From Phycisphaeraceae bacterium (GTDB lineage: Bacteria; Planctomycetota; Phycisphaerae; Phycisphaerales; UBA1924): DNA of 64,000 nt. Positions 24,036 through 34,200 of this stretch are shown piece after piece. Under the pieces are notes generated by a model. The model was not told where the DNA came from. It worked only from the letters and a program-made list of their open reading frames with translations, and ran no database searches. Location of the stretch: assembly GCA_019636625.1 (NCBI GenBank), contig JAHBXE010000009.1:1-64000 (forward strand). The letters run 5' to 3'. The translations under genes were made by a program, and so were the position numbers. The first letter of the stretch is position 1; every line of letters begins with the position of its first letter.

Positions 24036-25610
24036 ATGAACCTTGGCGTGCTCATCGAGGGGCTGGATGTTCGCGGCGCTTCGGGGGTGCCGCCGGCGGC
24101 GCTGCGCATCTGTGACATCACGGACGATTCGCGGACGGTGGTGCCCGGGTCGCTTTTCATCGCGCGGGCGGGAACCAAGGCGGATGGGCGGAAGTTCGTC
24201 CCCGAGGCGATCAGCGCGGGGGCGGTGGCGATCCTGACGGATGACCCGGGGCTGAAGCTGCCGGCGAAGGCGGGGGCGGCGGTGGTGGTGACGGCGGATG
24301 TGCCGCGGATCGCGGCGGCGATGGCGGAACGGTTCTACGGGTCGCCGACGGCCCGGCTGGACCTGGTGGGCATCACGGGGACGAACGGGAAGACAACGAC
24401 GGCGCACCTGGTGCACCAGCTTCTGAACGGGGCGGGGGTGCGGTGCGGGCTGATCGGGACGGTGGTGATTGACGATGGGGTGGAGACCGCGGCGGCGACG
24501 CTGACAACGCCACCGGCGACTGAGCTTTCGCGGACGTTTGGCCGGATGGTGGAGGCGGGGTGTCAGGCGGCGGTGATGGAGGTATCGAGCCATGCGCTGG
24601 ACCAGGGGCGGGTGGCGGCGCTGCACTTTGACATCGGGGTGTTTACGAACCTGACGGGGGACCATCTCGACTATCACAAGACGATGGAGGCGTACGCCGC
24701 GGCAAAGGCGAAACTCTTCGAGATGCTGCCGGCGGAGGGGTGGGCGGTGGTGAACGTGGAGGATGCGCACGCGCCGCGGATGCTGCGGGAGTGCCGGGCG
24801 CGGGTGATGCGGTGCCGGGTGGAGGATGGTCCGGGGCCGATGGTGAAGTGGGGCGCGGCGGATGATGGGCACATGGATTGCCGCGCGACGGTCCGCGAGA
24901 TGACGATGAACGGGACGCGGGTTGTGTTCACGGGGCCGTGGGGCGCGTTTGAGACGACGGTGCGGCTTCTGGGGCGGCACAATGTGATGAACGCGTTGCA
25001 GGCGGTGTGCGCGGCGTACGCGGCGGGGGTTCAGCCGGTGGCGCTGGAGAGGAATCTTTCGGCAGCGGTCGCCCCGCCGGGGCGGCTGGAACCGGTGACG
25101 ACGCCGGCGGACCCTTTTGCTGTGCTGGTGGATTACGCGCACACGGACGATGCGATGCGGAAGGTGCTCGCGGCGGTGGGGCCGCTGGTGAAGGACCGGG
25201 GGAAGGACGGCGGCGGGCGGCTGTCGATCGTGTTCGGGTGCGGGGGGGATCGTGACCAGAGCAAGCGGGCGCGGATGGGCGCGGCGGCGGCGGAGATGGC
25301 GGACCTGGTGTACGTGACGTCGGACAATCCGCGGACGGAGCGGGCGAGCGACATCATCTCGCAGATCCTGGAGGGAATCCCCGGAGAGGTGCGGGAGGCG
25401 GGGCGGGTGATGGTGGATGCGGACCGGAAGAGGGCGATTCAGCGGGCGATCGAGGAGGCGCGGGCGGGGGATATCCTGCTCATCGCGGGCAAGGGCCACG
25501 AGACGTACCAGATCGTGTCCGATGGACGCGGCGGGACGATCAGCCACCACTTTGACGACCGGGAGGCGGCGCGGGCGGCGCTGGCGCAACGGCGGCACTC
25601 ACAGGCATGA
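24036..25610 (+). CDS. murE: MurE, UDP-MurNAc-tripeptide ligase
   Basis: 524 residues from the ATG at MNLGVLIEGL. The ATP site is GITGTNGKTTTAHLV near residue 113. Other landmarks are TTPPATELSRTFGRMVEAG, MEVSSHALDQGRV, FTNLTGDHLDYHKTMEAYA and VDYAHTDDAMRKVL. The DNPR motif (VTSDNPRTE) is the signature of meso-diaminopimelate-adding enzymes, so the peptidoglycan should be of the A2pm type. It adds the third residue to UDP-MurNAc-L-Ala-D-Glu in the cytoplasm. It overlaps murF by 4 nt (ATGA). Confidence 0.95.
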   Translation: MNLGVLIEGLDVRGASGVPPAALRICDITDDSRTVVPGSLFIARAGTKADGRKFVPEAISAGAVAILTDDPGLKLPAKAGAAVVVTADVPRIAAAMAERFYGSPTARLDLVGITGTNGKTTTAHLVHQLLNGAGVRCGLIGTVVIDDGVETAAATLTTPPATELSRTFGRMVEAGCQAAVMEVSSHALDQGRVAALHFDIGVFTNLTGDHLDYHKTMEAYAAAKAKLFEMLPAEGWAVVNVEDAHAPRMLRECRARVMRCRVEDGPGPMVKWGAADDGHMDCRATVREMTMNGTRVVFTGPWGAFETTVRLLGRHNVMNALQAVCAAYAAGVQPVALERNLSAAVAPPGRLEPVTTPADPFAVLVDYAHTDDAMRKVLAAVGPLVKDRGKDGGGRLSIVFGCGGDRDQSKRARMGAAAAEMADLVYVTSDNPRTERASDIISQILEGIPGEVREAGRVMVDADRKRAIQRAIEEARAGDILLIAGKGHETYQIVSDGRGGTISHHFDDREAARAALAQRRHSQA

Positions 25611-27031
25611 GTTTCTGGAACGTCGACAACCTGAAGGCGGCGATGGGCGGGACATGGGTGGCCCGTTGCGCCGTGGAGTCGGTGATCGGGCTTTCGACCG
25701 ATTCGCGGACGCTCAAGGCGGGGCAGGCGTTCCTGGCGATCAAGGGGGAGACGTTTGACGGACACGCGAAGGTGCATGAAGCGGCCGCGGCCGGGGCGCC
25801 GCTGGTCGTGGTGGACGCTCTGGGGGCCGTTGGGGGAAAGCTGCCGGACGGGGTCGGTGTGCTGAAGGTTGGCGATACGAGGCGGGCGCTGCTGCGGCTG
25901 GCCGCGGCGTACCGGAAGACGCTGGAACGGACGCGGGTGGTGGCGGTGTGCGGGAGCAACGGGAAAACGACGACGGTGCGGATGCTGAGCGCGGTGCTGG
26001 CGAGGGGCGGGGAGAGCGAGAACCGATGGCGTGGGACGGCTTCGCCACGATCGTTCAACAACGAGATTGGGGTTCCGCTGACGATTCTGTCGGCGATGCC
26101 GGGCGATCAGTACCTGATCTGCGAGATCGGGACCAACGCGCCGGGGGAGGTGGCGACGCTGGCGGAGGTGGTGCAGCCGGATATCGCGCTGATCACGAGC
26201 ATCGGGCGGGAGCACCTGGAGCGGCTTGGATCGGTGCGGGGCGTGGCGCGGGAAGAGGCGACGGTGCTGGAGCATGTGCGGCCGGGCGGGGCCGGGGGAG
26301 CGGGGATCGTGACCGCGGATTCGGCGGAGTTGCGGGAGGTGCTGCCGTCGCTGGGTTCGCGGCCGCGGGCGATGATCACGTTCGGGTTTGATGATTCGGC
26401 GGATGTGCGCGTGGTGGAGGTCCGGCAGTCGCTGGGCGGGGTCCGGTTCACGCTGAACGACAAGGCGGAGTTTGCGATGCCGATCCTGGGGCGGCACAAC
26501 GCGGCGAACGCGGCGGGCGTGGTGGCGGCGGCGCGGCGGCTGGGGATGGGGGATGCGGAGATCGCGGCGGGACTGGCGGCGGTGAAGGGGGAGGCGATGC
26601 GGCTGGAGGTGGTAAAGGCGGGGGGTGTGTGCATCATCAACGATGCGTACAACGCGAACCCGGACTCGATGCGGGCGTCGCTGGAGACGTTCTTCGAGGT
26701 GGCGGCGGAGGCGAAGCGGAGGTTTGTGGTGCTGGGGGACATGCTGGAGATGGGGTCGTACTCGGACGAGGGGCACCGGGAGGTGGTGGAGTCGCTGCGG
26801 GATCGGCCGGTGCATGGGGCGGTCCTGGTGGGGAAGGCGATGCGCGGGGCGGCAGGGGCACTGGCCGGGACGAACATCGAGGTAACGCTGGTGGATGACT
26901 TGGATGAGAAGCGGGCCGGGGAGGTAGCCGGGAAGCTGCGGGCGGGGGATGCGGTGCTGCTGAAGGGGTCGCGGCGGATGCGGCTGGAACGGCTGCTGCC
27001 GGCGATGAAGGCACCGGTGGCGATGCACTGA
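25607..27031 (+). CDS. murF: MurF, UDP-MurNAc-pentapeptide ligase
   Basis: 474 residues. The ATP-binding loop is VVAVCGSNGKTTTVRML near residue 108. Further landmarks: FNNEIGVPLTIL, EIGTNAPGEVATL, TSIGREHLERLGS, LGRHNAANAAGVVAAA and INDAYNANPDSMRASLETF. MurF adds D-Ala-D-Ala to the UDP-MurNAc tripeptide, the last cytoplasmic step before MraY. Start and stop overlap both neighbours, consistent with one polycistronic dcw-type unit. Confidence 0.95.
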   Translation: MSFWNVDNLKAAMGGTWVARCAVESVIGLSTDSRTLKAGQAFLAIKGETFDGHAKVHEAAAAGAPLVVVDALGAVGGKLPDGVGVLKVGDTRRALLRLAAAYRKTLERTRVVAVCGSNGKTTTVRMLSAVLARGGESENRWRGTASPRSFNNEIGVPLTILSAMPGDQYLICEIGTNAPGEVATLAEVVQPDIALITSIGREHLERLGSVRGVAREEATVLEHVRPGGAGGAGIVTADSAELREVLPSLGSRPRAMITFGFDDSADVRVVEVRQSLGGVRFTLNDKAEFAMPILGRHNAANAAGVVAAARRLGMGDAEIAAGLAAVKGEAMRLEVVKAGGVCIINDAYNANPDSMRASLETFFEVAAEAKRRFVVLGDMLEMGSYSDEGHREVVESLRDRPVHGAVLVGKAMRGAAGALAGTNIEVTLVDDLDEKRAGEVAGKLRAGDAVLLKGSRRMRLERLLPAMKAPVAMH

Positions 27032-28197
27032 TGCTGTACCTCTTTGCCCGCAACGCGGAGGCCTGGCTCGCCGAGAACAATCTCGATTGGGCGTTCAAGG
27101 TTCTGTACCAGGTGCAGTTCCGGGCGCTGGCGGCGGCGGGGCTGGCGTTTCTGATCGTGCTGCTGCTGGGCAAGCGGACGATCCGGATCCTGACGCGGAT
27201 GAAGATCGGGGATACGGGGGCGACGGACGCGGAGCTGCTCCGGGCGCAGGCCAAGAGCAAGGCGAACGTGCCGACGATGGGCGGGGTATTGATCGCGGGG
27301 GCGATCCTGATTTCATGCCTGCTGCTGGCGGACATTACGCAGTTTTATGCGTATGCGGGGATCTTCGTCCTGCTGTGGATGGCGGCGCTGGGGGGCGTGG
27401 ACGATTACCTGAAGCTGACCAGCGCCCGCCGGGGATCGGGGTCTCGGCAGGGGCTGTACGCGTGGGAGAAGCTGGTCTTTCAACTCGGGATCGGGGTGCT
27501 GATCGGGCTCTTTGCGTACACGCACGGCGGCGCGGGGCCGGGGATGGCCAGCGTGCTGAACCTGCCGTTCCAGAAGACCTATCTCGACCAGGCGGCGACG
27601 GTGAACCCAGCGCTGTGGTACCTGCCCAAGGCGGTCTTCATCTTCGTGATGGTGCTGATGATCGCGGGGATGTCCAACGCGGTGAACATCACCGACGGGA
27701 TGGACGGGTTGGCCGGGGGGATCAGCGCGGCGGTGTCGCTGGGCTTGTGCATTCTCGCGCTCGTGTGCGGGACGCAGGCGTGGGCGCAGTACCTGCTGGT
27801 GCCGTATGTGCAGGGGTCGGAAGAGCTGGCGGTGATGGCGGGGGCGACGGCGGGGGCGTGCCTTGGATTTCTGTGGTGGAACTGTTCGCCGGCGCAGGTG
27901 TTCATGGGGGATACGGGCTCGCTGTGCCTGGGCGGGTTGATCGGGTACATCGCGGTGGTGACGCGGCAGGAACTGGTGACGCTGCTGATGTGCGGCGTGT
28001 TCCTGCTGGAAATCACGTCCGTGGTCATGCAGGTGGGGTACTTCAAGGCGAGCGGGGGCAAGCGGATCTTCCGGTGCGCGCCGTTTCACCATCACCTGCA
28101 CCTGATCGGGTGGACGGAGCCGCAGATCGTGGCGCGGGCGTGGATCGTCTCGATCCTGCTCGTGGTCGCGGCGCTGGCGTCGATCAAGCTTCGGTAG
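27031..28197 (+). CDS. mraY: MraY, phospho-MurNAc-pentapeptide translocase
   Basis: 388 residues with about ten membrane helices. Conserved cytoplasmic motifs are KANVPTMGGVLI, GGVDDYLKL, NAVNITDGMDGLAGG (Mg-binding Asp cluster), VFMGDTGSL and CAPFHHHLHLIGW. MraY moves phospho-MurNAc-pentapeptide onto undecaprenyl phosphate, giving lipid I. Its ATG overlaps the murF stop by one base. MurG, FtsW and MurD are not in the window, so the cluster ends here and the next gene is convergent. Confidence 0.95.
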   Translation: MLYLFARNAEAWLAENNLDWAFKVLYQVQFRALAAAGLAFLIVLLLGKRTIRILTRMKIGDTGATDAELLRAQAKSKANVPTMGGVLIAGAILISCLLLADITQFYAYAGIFVLLWMAALGGVDDYLKLTSARRGSGSRQGLYAWEKLVFQLGIGVLIGLFAYTHGGAGPGMASVLNLPFQKTYLDQAATVNPALWYLPKAVFIFVMVLMIAGMSNAVNITDGMDGLAGGISAAVSLGLCILALVCGTQAWAQYLLVPYVQGSEELAVMAGATAGACLGFLWWNCSPAQVFMGDTGSLCLGGLIGYIAVVTRQELVTLLMCGVFLLEITSVVMQVGYFKASGGKRIFRCAPFHHHLHLIGWTEPQIVARAWIVSILLVVAALASIKLR

Positions 28198-28199
28198 CG

Positions 28200-29432
28200 T
28201 CAGCGCGGTTCGAGGAGGATCACGCCGCGGCGGAGGATGATCTTGTCCTGCACGGCGCCGAACTCGCCGGGATGGAGAACGATGCGGAGGCGGCGAGCGG
28301 CGGGGGGGATCGTGGCGACGATGCGAGCGCGGGGTGACTCGGCGTTGACCCGGCGGCGCCAGACTTCGGACTCGCCCTGGGCGGTGATGATCGAGACGGA
28401 GACCTCGCCGTCGCCCCAGGTCCACATCTGGCGTGGGAGTTCGACCTCGGCGGCGAAGCGGGCCGCGGCGGGAGGGAGGTCCCACTCGACGCTCATGGGG
28501 CCGGGGAGCTCAACATCGGCCAGACCGGCGGGGGCCCAGCGGGGCTCGATGGGCTGGGCGGGACGTGCCCAGCGGCGCTCGGGGGCGGGAGTTTGAGCGG
28601 CGATACGGAGCGAGGAGAGCGGGGCGATGAGCGCAGGATCAACGATCAGGGCGCGCAGGTCGTCGAGGCGCATGGAGAGCGTTTCAGAGGCGATGAGGCG
28701 GGCCTCGGTGCCGGGCTCGGCGGATTCCTGAACGCCGATGGTGGGCGAGAGGACGACTTCGCCGGTGCGCGTCGAGGAGATGGAACGGCAGGCGAGGATG
28801 CTGCCGTCGCTGATCCAGGCGATGGGCGAACGGATCGGTTCGGCGGGGCGGGCGGCGGAGAGGATGATCTCCTGCACGCGGTCGGCGGGGATGGTGCGCG
28901 GGGCATCGCCGGTGGCGATGGTGACTTCGGCGGCGATGGACTCGAGAAAGCCATCGAGACGGTCGCCGTTGATCAACAGAATCGTGTCGGCGGACTCGTC
29001 GGGGCGTGGCAAGGGGAGCGGCACACCGCCCTGGAGCTGGATGCGCCGGATGCTGTCGAGCGGGAGCGTGAGGGCGCCGAGGCCGAGGTGGCCCCAGAGA
29101 AGGCAATCGGCGGGGGGCGTGCGACCGGTGACCAGAGCGCCGGAGATGCGTTGTCCATCGGCGAGTTCGATGAAGCTCACCGCACGAACGGGTACGGCTT
29201 CGGGGAGCGGGAGGATGGCGAGGTAGTCGGAGAGGAGGTCGGTGCGCGGCTGGCCGGCGCTGTCGATGTACATGACCGTGCGGTCGTCGATGCCGGTGAA
29301 CTGGACCTGGCGCTCGGCGAGTTTGCGGTCGAGCAGGAGACGGGGGGAAGAGCGGGTTTCCTGCGCGTGGGAGAAGCTGGCCGCGAAGAGCGCGGCGAGG
29401 CACGGAAGAGAAGCGGCACGGGAGGAACGCAT
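28200..29432 (-). CDS. Secreted hypothetical protein, last gene of the VWA-type cluster
   Basis: 410 residues with signal peptide (LAALFAASFSHAQ). Repeating beta phrases suggest two or three related domains: VMYIDSAGQPRTDLLS, then RISGALVTGRTPPADC, then DTILLINGDRLDGFLESIAA. The C-terminal 110 residues (EVELPRQMWTWGDGEVSVSI; RLRIVLHPGEFGAVQDKIIL) resemble an NPCBM-like carbohydrate-binding jelly roll. No catalytic motif is seen. It stops 2 bp from the convergent mraY and follows the prenyltransferase-repeat gene by 7 nt, so it is the end of the leftward operon. Confidence 0.6.
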   Translation of the reverse strand: MRSSRAASLPCLAALFAASFSHAQETRSSPRLLLDRKLAERQVQFTGIDDRTVMYIDSAGQPRTDLLSDYLAILPLPEAVPVRAVSFIELADGQRISGALVTGRTPPADCLLWGHLGLGALTLPLDSIRRIQLQGGVPLPLPRPDESADTILLINGDRLDGFLESIAAEVTIATGDAPRTIPADRVQEIILSAARPAEPIRSPIAWISDGSILACRSISSTRTGEVVLSPTIGVQESAEPGTEARLIASETLSMRLDDLRALIVDPALIAPLSSLRIAAQTPAPERRWARPAQPIEPRWAPAGLADVELPGPMSVEWDLPPAAARFAAEVELPRQMWTWGDGEVSVSIITAQGESEVWRRRVNAESPRARIVATIPPAARRLRIVLHPGEFGAVQDKIILRRGVILLEPR

Positions 29433-29439
29433 GGGGTGG

Positions 29440-30534
29440 TTACTTCTGGAAAATCGGCAGGTACCGCTTGGGCATTTGGAGGATGATGAGGCTCATGGAG
29501 GTGGCGTAGGCGTAACCAACGCTGCGATCCTCCCAGCTTCCATCTTCGGCCTGGTTTCGGATGAGTTCTTCGCGGATGGCGGGCCACCAGCGGGCCCAGT
29601 TGGCGCCGCCGGCGAGGTACATGGCCTGGACGGCGTAGTAGTGGCCGTAGTAGTAGTGGGCGCGGTTGGCGGAGGGGCTGCCGGGGAGGGCCTCGCGGAT
29701 GAGGTACGCCAGGCCGCGGTCGATGGCGTCGTCCTTGTAGATGCCGGCGTAGTAGAGACTGGCAACGCCGGCGGCGCTGCGTGGCCATCCGGATTGGCCG
29801 GTTTCGAGCTGGTACTTGAAGCCGCCGTCGGGGTTCTGGCACTTGCGGACGTACTCGACGGCGCGGTCGATGACGTCCTTGGAGACCTCGATGCCGGCGT
29901 TGCGGGCGGAGCGCAGGGCCATGATCTGGCAAATGGTGACGGAGACGTCGGCGTCGTAGGGGACGGGGTTGTAGCGCCAGCCGCCTTCCTGGTTTTGGGT
30001 CTGCTCAATGAGGTGGATGGACTTGACGAGGGCCTCGTGGAGCCGTCCGGCGAGGGCCGTGTCGCCGCCACCGGCGGTCATGCCGTAAACTTCGCCCAGG
30101 AACAGGGTGGCGAAGCCGTGGCCGTACATGGGGCCGTTGGCGGTGTCGGCGGCGATGAGTCCGGACTCGGAGCAGTTGGCGAGGATGTACTCGATGCAGC
30201 GGGCGACCTGATCGCCGTACTCGCCGCGGCCGGGGAGGTGACCGTCGGCCATGAAGGCGATGCCAGCGAGGGCGGAGACGGCGACGTTCTTGCCGAAGCG
30301 ACCATCGCCGAAGGCGCCGTCCGGGGTTTGCGCGCCGGCGAGGTAGCGAAGGCCGCGGTTGACGGAGGCGGTGAGTTCGGGCGTGATCTCGTTGGCGAGG
30401 GCCTTGTTCTGGGCGCTGGCTCCTCCATCGCGGCGGGGGGCGTCGATGTGGCCCAGGGGGCCGTCCTGCTGTGCGAAGGCCGCGGGGGTGACGGCGAACG
30501 CGGCGAGAAGAGCGGCGCGGAAGGATCGGATCAC
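29440..30534 (-). CDS. Secreted prenyltransferase/squalene-oxidase-repeat protein
   Basis: 364 residues, GTG start with GGAGG 7 nt upstream and overlapping the previous stop (GTGA). Signal peptide ends AAFAQQ. Several QW-like repeats typical of the alpha/alpha-barrel of terpene cyclases and prenyltransferase beta subunits are visible: LAGAQTPDGAFG, QTQNQEGGWRYNP, KCQNPDGGFKYQL and NQAEDGSWED. No terpene-cyclase DxDD site is seen, so a lipid-binding or structural role is more likely than catalysis. This family is common in planctomycete VWA clusters. It may bind an isoprenoid or act as a scaffold outside the cytoplasm. Confidence 0.7.
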   Translation of the reverse strand: MIRSFRAALLAAFAVTPAAFAQQDGPLGHIDAPRRDGGASAQNKALANEITPELTASVNRGLRYLAGAQTPDGAFGDGRFGKNVAVSALAGIAFMADGHLPGRGEYGDQVARCIEYILANCSESGLIAADTANGPMYGHGFATLFLGEVYGMTAGGGDTALAGRLHEALVKSIHLIEQTQNQEGGWRYNPVPYDADVSVTICQIMALRSARNAGIEVSKDVIDRAVEYVRKCQNPDGGFKYQLETGQSGWPRSAAGVASLYYAGIYKDDAIDRGLAYLIREALPGSPSANRAHYYYGHYYAVQAMYLAGGANWARWWPAIREELIRNQAEDGSWEDRSVGYAYATSMSLIILQMPKRYLPIFQK

Positions 30535-31241
30535 TTGTTCGCCTCCTCCGCGAGCTTGCGGTAGTACGCCTCGGTCCACTTGCGGTACATGGAGCTGTAC
30601 TTGTCGGCGTCGCCCTGGGAGAGGGCCTGGCGGACGCGCTCCGGGAGGTTGCCCCACATGGCCCCGCGCGCCGCGGCGCCGGGACGGAGGTCGGCCGCCT
30701 GGGGACCGGGCGGTTCGCGGGTGTCGTCGGCGGGTTCGGCGCCTGGCTGTTGGGCCTGCGCGTTCTGCTGGTTCTGCTGATTCTGCTGACCGGGGTCCTG
30801 CTGCTGCTGGCGTTGACGCTGTCGCTGCTGCTGCTGGCGTTGCTGCTGCTGCCGCTCGGCCGAGGTGATCACCATGTCGAGCTTGCGGATGATGTCTTCC
30901 TGCATGCGCTGCGTGGCGAGGCCGGTGTCGCGGCCGTCCTTGATCCGGGTGGCGGCTTCATCCATCAGCACGACGGCCTGCTTGAACTGCTCCTCGGCGG
31001 CCTTCATTGAGAGTTGCCGCTCGAGTTCGGTGCGGGTGGGGTCTTCCACGGGCTTGGTGGGCTTGGCGGCGGGGTCCTTGGGCACGCCGAGCAGGTCATC
31101 GAGCGAGGGCTGCGAGGCGGGGGCCTTTGGGGAAGGCGCGGCGGGAGGCGCGGCCGCCGGGGGCTGCTGGGGTTTGGATTCCTGACCCACGGCATAGCCG
31201 GTGAAGACCAGCAACAGCGGGATGGCCAACGATGGACGCAT
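30531..31241 (-). CDS. Secreted Gln-rich coiled-coil protein of the VWA-type cluster
   Basis: 236 residues. A signal peptide (PLLLVFTGYAVGQ) is followed by a Pro/Ala-rich linker, a helical section (ERQLSMKAAEEQFKQAVVLM) and a low-complexity block made almost only of Gln and Arg (about residues 130-160). The C terminus (LPERVRQALSQGDADKYSSM) is helical and better conserved in style. It follows the DUF4175 gene by 2 bp and shares its theme of Gln/Arg-rich coiled coils, suggesting the two products interact in the periplasm. Confidence 0.65.
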   Translation of the reverse strand: MRPSLAIPLLLVFTGYAVGQESKPQQPPAAAPPAAPSPKAPASQPSLDDLLGVPKDPAAKPTKPVEDPTRTELERQLSMKAAEEQFKQAVVLMDEAATRIKDGRDTGLATQRMQEDIIRKLDMVITSAERQQQQRQQQQRQRQRQQQQDPGQQNQQNQQNAQAQQPGAEPADDTREPPGPQAADLRPGAAARGAMWGNLPERVRQALSQGDADKYSSMYRKWTEAYYRKLAEEANK

Positions 31242-31243
31242 GG

Positions 31244-34200
31244 CTACTCCCTCTCCGGCGGGGGGCCCTGAGGGGCGGAGTTGCCGCCCTGCTGGCGCTC
31301 GAGTTGTTCGATGAGTTCCTTGCCGCGCTCGGCGAGGTTCCGCTGGTACTGACCGAGCGAGGAAAGATCCTCGGCATCGCGGGATTCGTCGATGGCACGG
31401 GTGACCTCGGCGGCTTCGACCTGCATGCCCCGGAGGAGCCGGAGTTCGGCGAGCGGGGGAATGAGCGGCCGCTGCCCGCCCTGTCCGCCCTGACCTTCGC
31501 CTCCCCCACCACCGCCCTCTTCATCGCGGAACTCGTCCTCGTTGCCAGACCGCTCCGAGAGCGCCTCGATCAACGATTGGAGCACCCGGACGGCCGTGGC
31601 CTGGTTTCGGGCGACGCTCGCATCGGTCTGTGCCGCGCGGAGTTTCTTGGCGGCGATGGACATGGCGGCATCGAGCCGCTGGTGGGCGAGATCGAAGACC
31701 TTGGCATCAGCGAAGCCCTCGGTCTTGTTCTTGAGTTCCTCGAGACGGAGGCGGACTTCATCCTGGCGCTCGCCGAGCGTCCGGACGCGGGAGCGGTCGC
31801 GGCGTTCGACGGGCTTGCCGATGAACGGATCGGTGTCACCCTGCACGCCGACCTGGAGTTCGAGGACCTCACGGTACACCTTGCGGAGTTCGTCGCGCTT
31901 GCGGTCCTGGTCGCGGCGGGCCGCTTCTTCCTGCTGCTTGCGGGCTTCATCGCGGGCCAGGCGGAGAAGGCGGAGGCTCTCGTTCTCGGCTTTCTCAGCG
32001 CCTGGGCCATCGGCCGGGCTTGCACGCAGGGCGGAGACGGCGCGGCCTTGTTGCTCGGCGGCCTTGGTGATGGTTTCGCCGATCGGGGCGGTGGCGCGGT
32101 CGGCCGCGGCCTTCTCCGCGACATCCATGGTGTTCTGGCGGAGCGAGATCAGGTTGAGGTCCAGGCCCGCGAAGCGGCCTTCGGGAAGCGCGGCGGCGAG
32201 CGCGGCGATCTGCTCGGTCTGGTCGGCGATGAGGGACTCGAGGGACTGGAGGATGTCCGCCAGCGCTCGGGCGAGGCGGGCGTCGCGCCGGCGCTGGGCG
32301 TCCTGCATGTCCTGGGCCATTTGTTCGAGGGAGGCGATGGCCTCATCCTGCTGGCGTGTGGCCTCGCTGGTCTGGTTGCGCTCCGCGTTGCGCGCGGCTT
32401 CCTGCATGTTCTCGGGGACTTGCTCCTGCCTGCCGCGCTCGGCGGCACGCTGCATCCCCTCGGCCTGGGAGGGATCGGCACGCTCCATCTGGCGGGCGCG
32501 TTGTTCGAGCTGGTCGAGCGCCTGGCGGGCCTGATCGCTGAGTCGCTGCTGGCGGTCGGCGACTTCGGCGAGTTCGGCGCGTTCCTGCGGCGTGAGGTCT
32601 TCGGGGCGACGGCCCATGTTCTGCTCGCCCAGTCGCTGGGTCTGTGCCCGGAGGTCTCGCTGCTGCTGCAAGAGTCTTTGCAGGTTACGGGCGGCAAGCC
32701 ACGAGTCCTCACCCCGGTCGAGGGCCTGCGCGACGCGCTCGAGCTGCTCCCGGACGACCTCCTGCGTTCGGGCGATCTGTTCGGACTGCTCCGGGCGGAG
32801 CTGTGTTTCCTGGTCCGGCTCTTCGGGACGGGACTCGGCGGCGCGGGCGGCCTCCATCTGGCCGGAGGCCGTCTCGGCATCGTTGGCGGCGGACTCGAGA
32901 TGACCCGTGAGGTCCTCGAGCATCCCGGTGAGACCCTCATCGGCCAGGCGGTTGCGGGCGGCTCGCTGCTGCAATCGCTCGACGGCTTCCTGTTGCGAGG
33001 CGATGCGCTGGGAGAGGTTCTGCTGGCGGGCGCGGTCCTCGGGGGTCAGCCGGCCGCGTTCCACGGCGCGCTTCAGTTCGCCCTGGTCCTCGTGGAGGCG
33101 GATGGCCGCGCGGCGGACGGAGCTGAGCTCCGTTCGGATCTGCTCGACAAGGTCCTCCTCGCGGATGATGCGGAGCTTGCGGGGCGGGCTGCGCACAGGA
33201 TCGTGTGCCGCATCGTTGAGATTGAAGTTGTCCTTCGCGACGGCGATGATCCAGATCTCCTCGCCGGGAATGGGCGCGGGCTGGAGCTTCGAAAGATCGA
33301 GCGTAAAGGAGACGGACGCCTGGGTGACGATGCCGCTGGACGCCGCGGAAACGGCGAGCGAGGTGATGGGTCCTTCGGCCTCGGCCGAGGCGCCGATCGA
33401 CCCGCGAGCGGGGCGGGCGGCCTGTCGCGCCAGTTCGACCATGGACACGCCGACATCGTCGCGTCCTTCGCCGACGAGTTCGACCACGGCGGTGGGCAGG
33501 ACAGATTCATCTTCGCGCGGCTCGATGACGGCGGCGGTGGGCAGACGATCCTCCACCACATCGATCGAGTACGCCGCTTCATCCACAGCGCGGAGGCCGA
33601 ACTGATCCACGGGCCGAACGGGCACGCGGACACTGGCGCCGGCGGTCCACGAGAGCGTCCACGCTGGACCGTCAAAGGACATGGACAGGTCGGGCGCGAA
33701 CTCCGAGCCGGGCATGGTGGACCGCAGCCATTCGAGGCGCCGCAGGGCGTCCTGTTCCGCATCGCCGCCGGTGGCCGGCGTGGGGACGGGCTTGTTCAGC
33801 GTCATTCGCAGTTGGACGCTGGAACCCGCCAGGACAGGTCCGACGACGGCTCGCTGGTCGTTCCCGGGGCCGAGGTCGGTTGTGCCAGCGGCGAAGGTGC
33901 GCGATCCCTCCGCGCGCCCTTCGCCTATGGCCGCGTAGGCGGGGGGCGAGATCGTGGCGCTGGCGGCAACGATGGCGGGGGGTTCAACAAGCTTGATGCG
34001 TCGGGGAGGCGTGCGGTCGTCGTCGGTCTCGAACCAGTACTCCAACTCGGCGGGCTGGTCGCTGGAGGCGGCGCCGCCCGAGGCGAGCGCGGCGGGTTCG
34101 ATGAGACGCTCGAAAAGTTCGCCCGTCGCCGGGCCGGTGACGCCGGAGGTCAGGCCGATGGTCCTTCCCTGGCCGGTCAGGAGGATGCGGTTGATCGGCG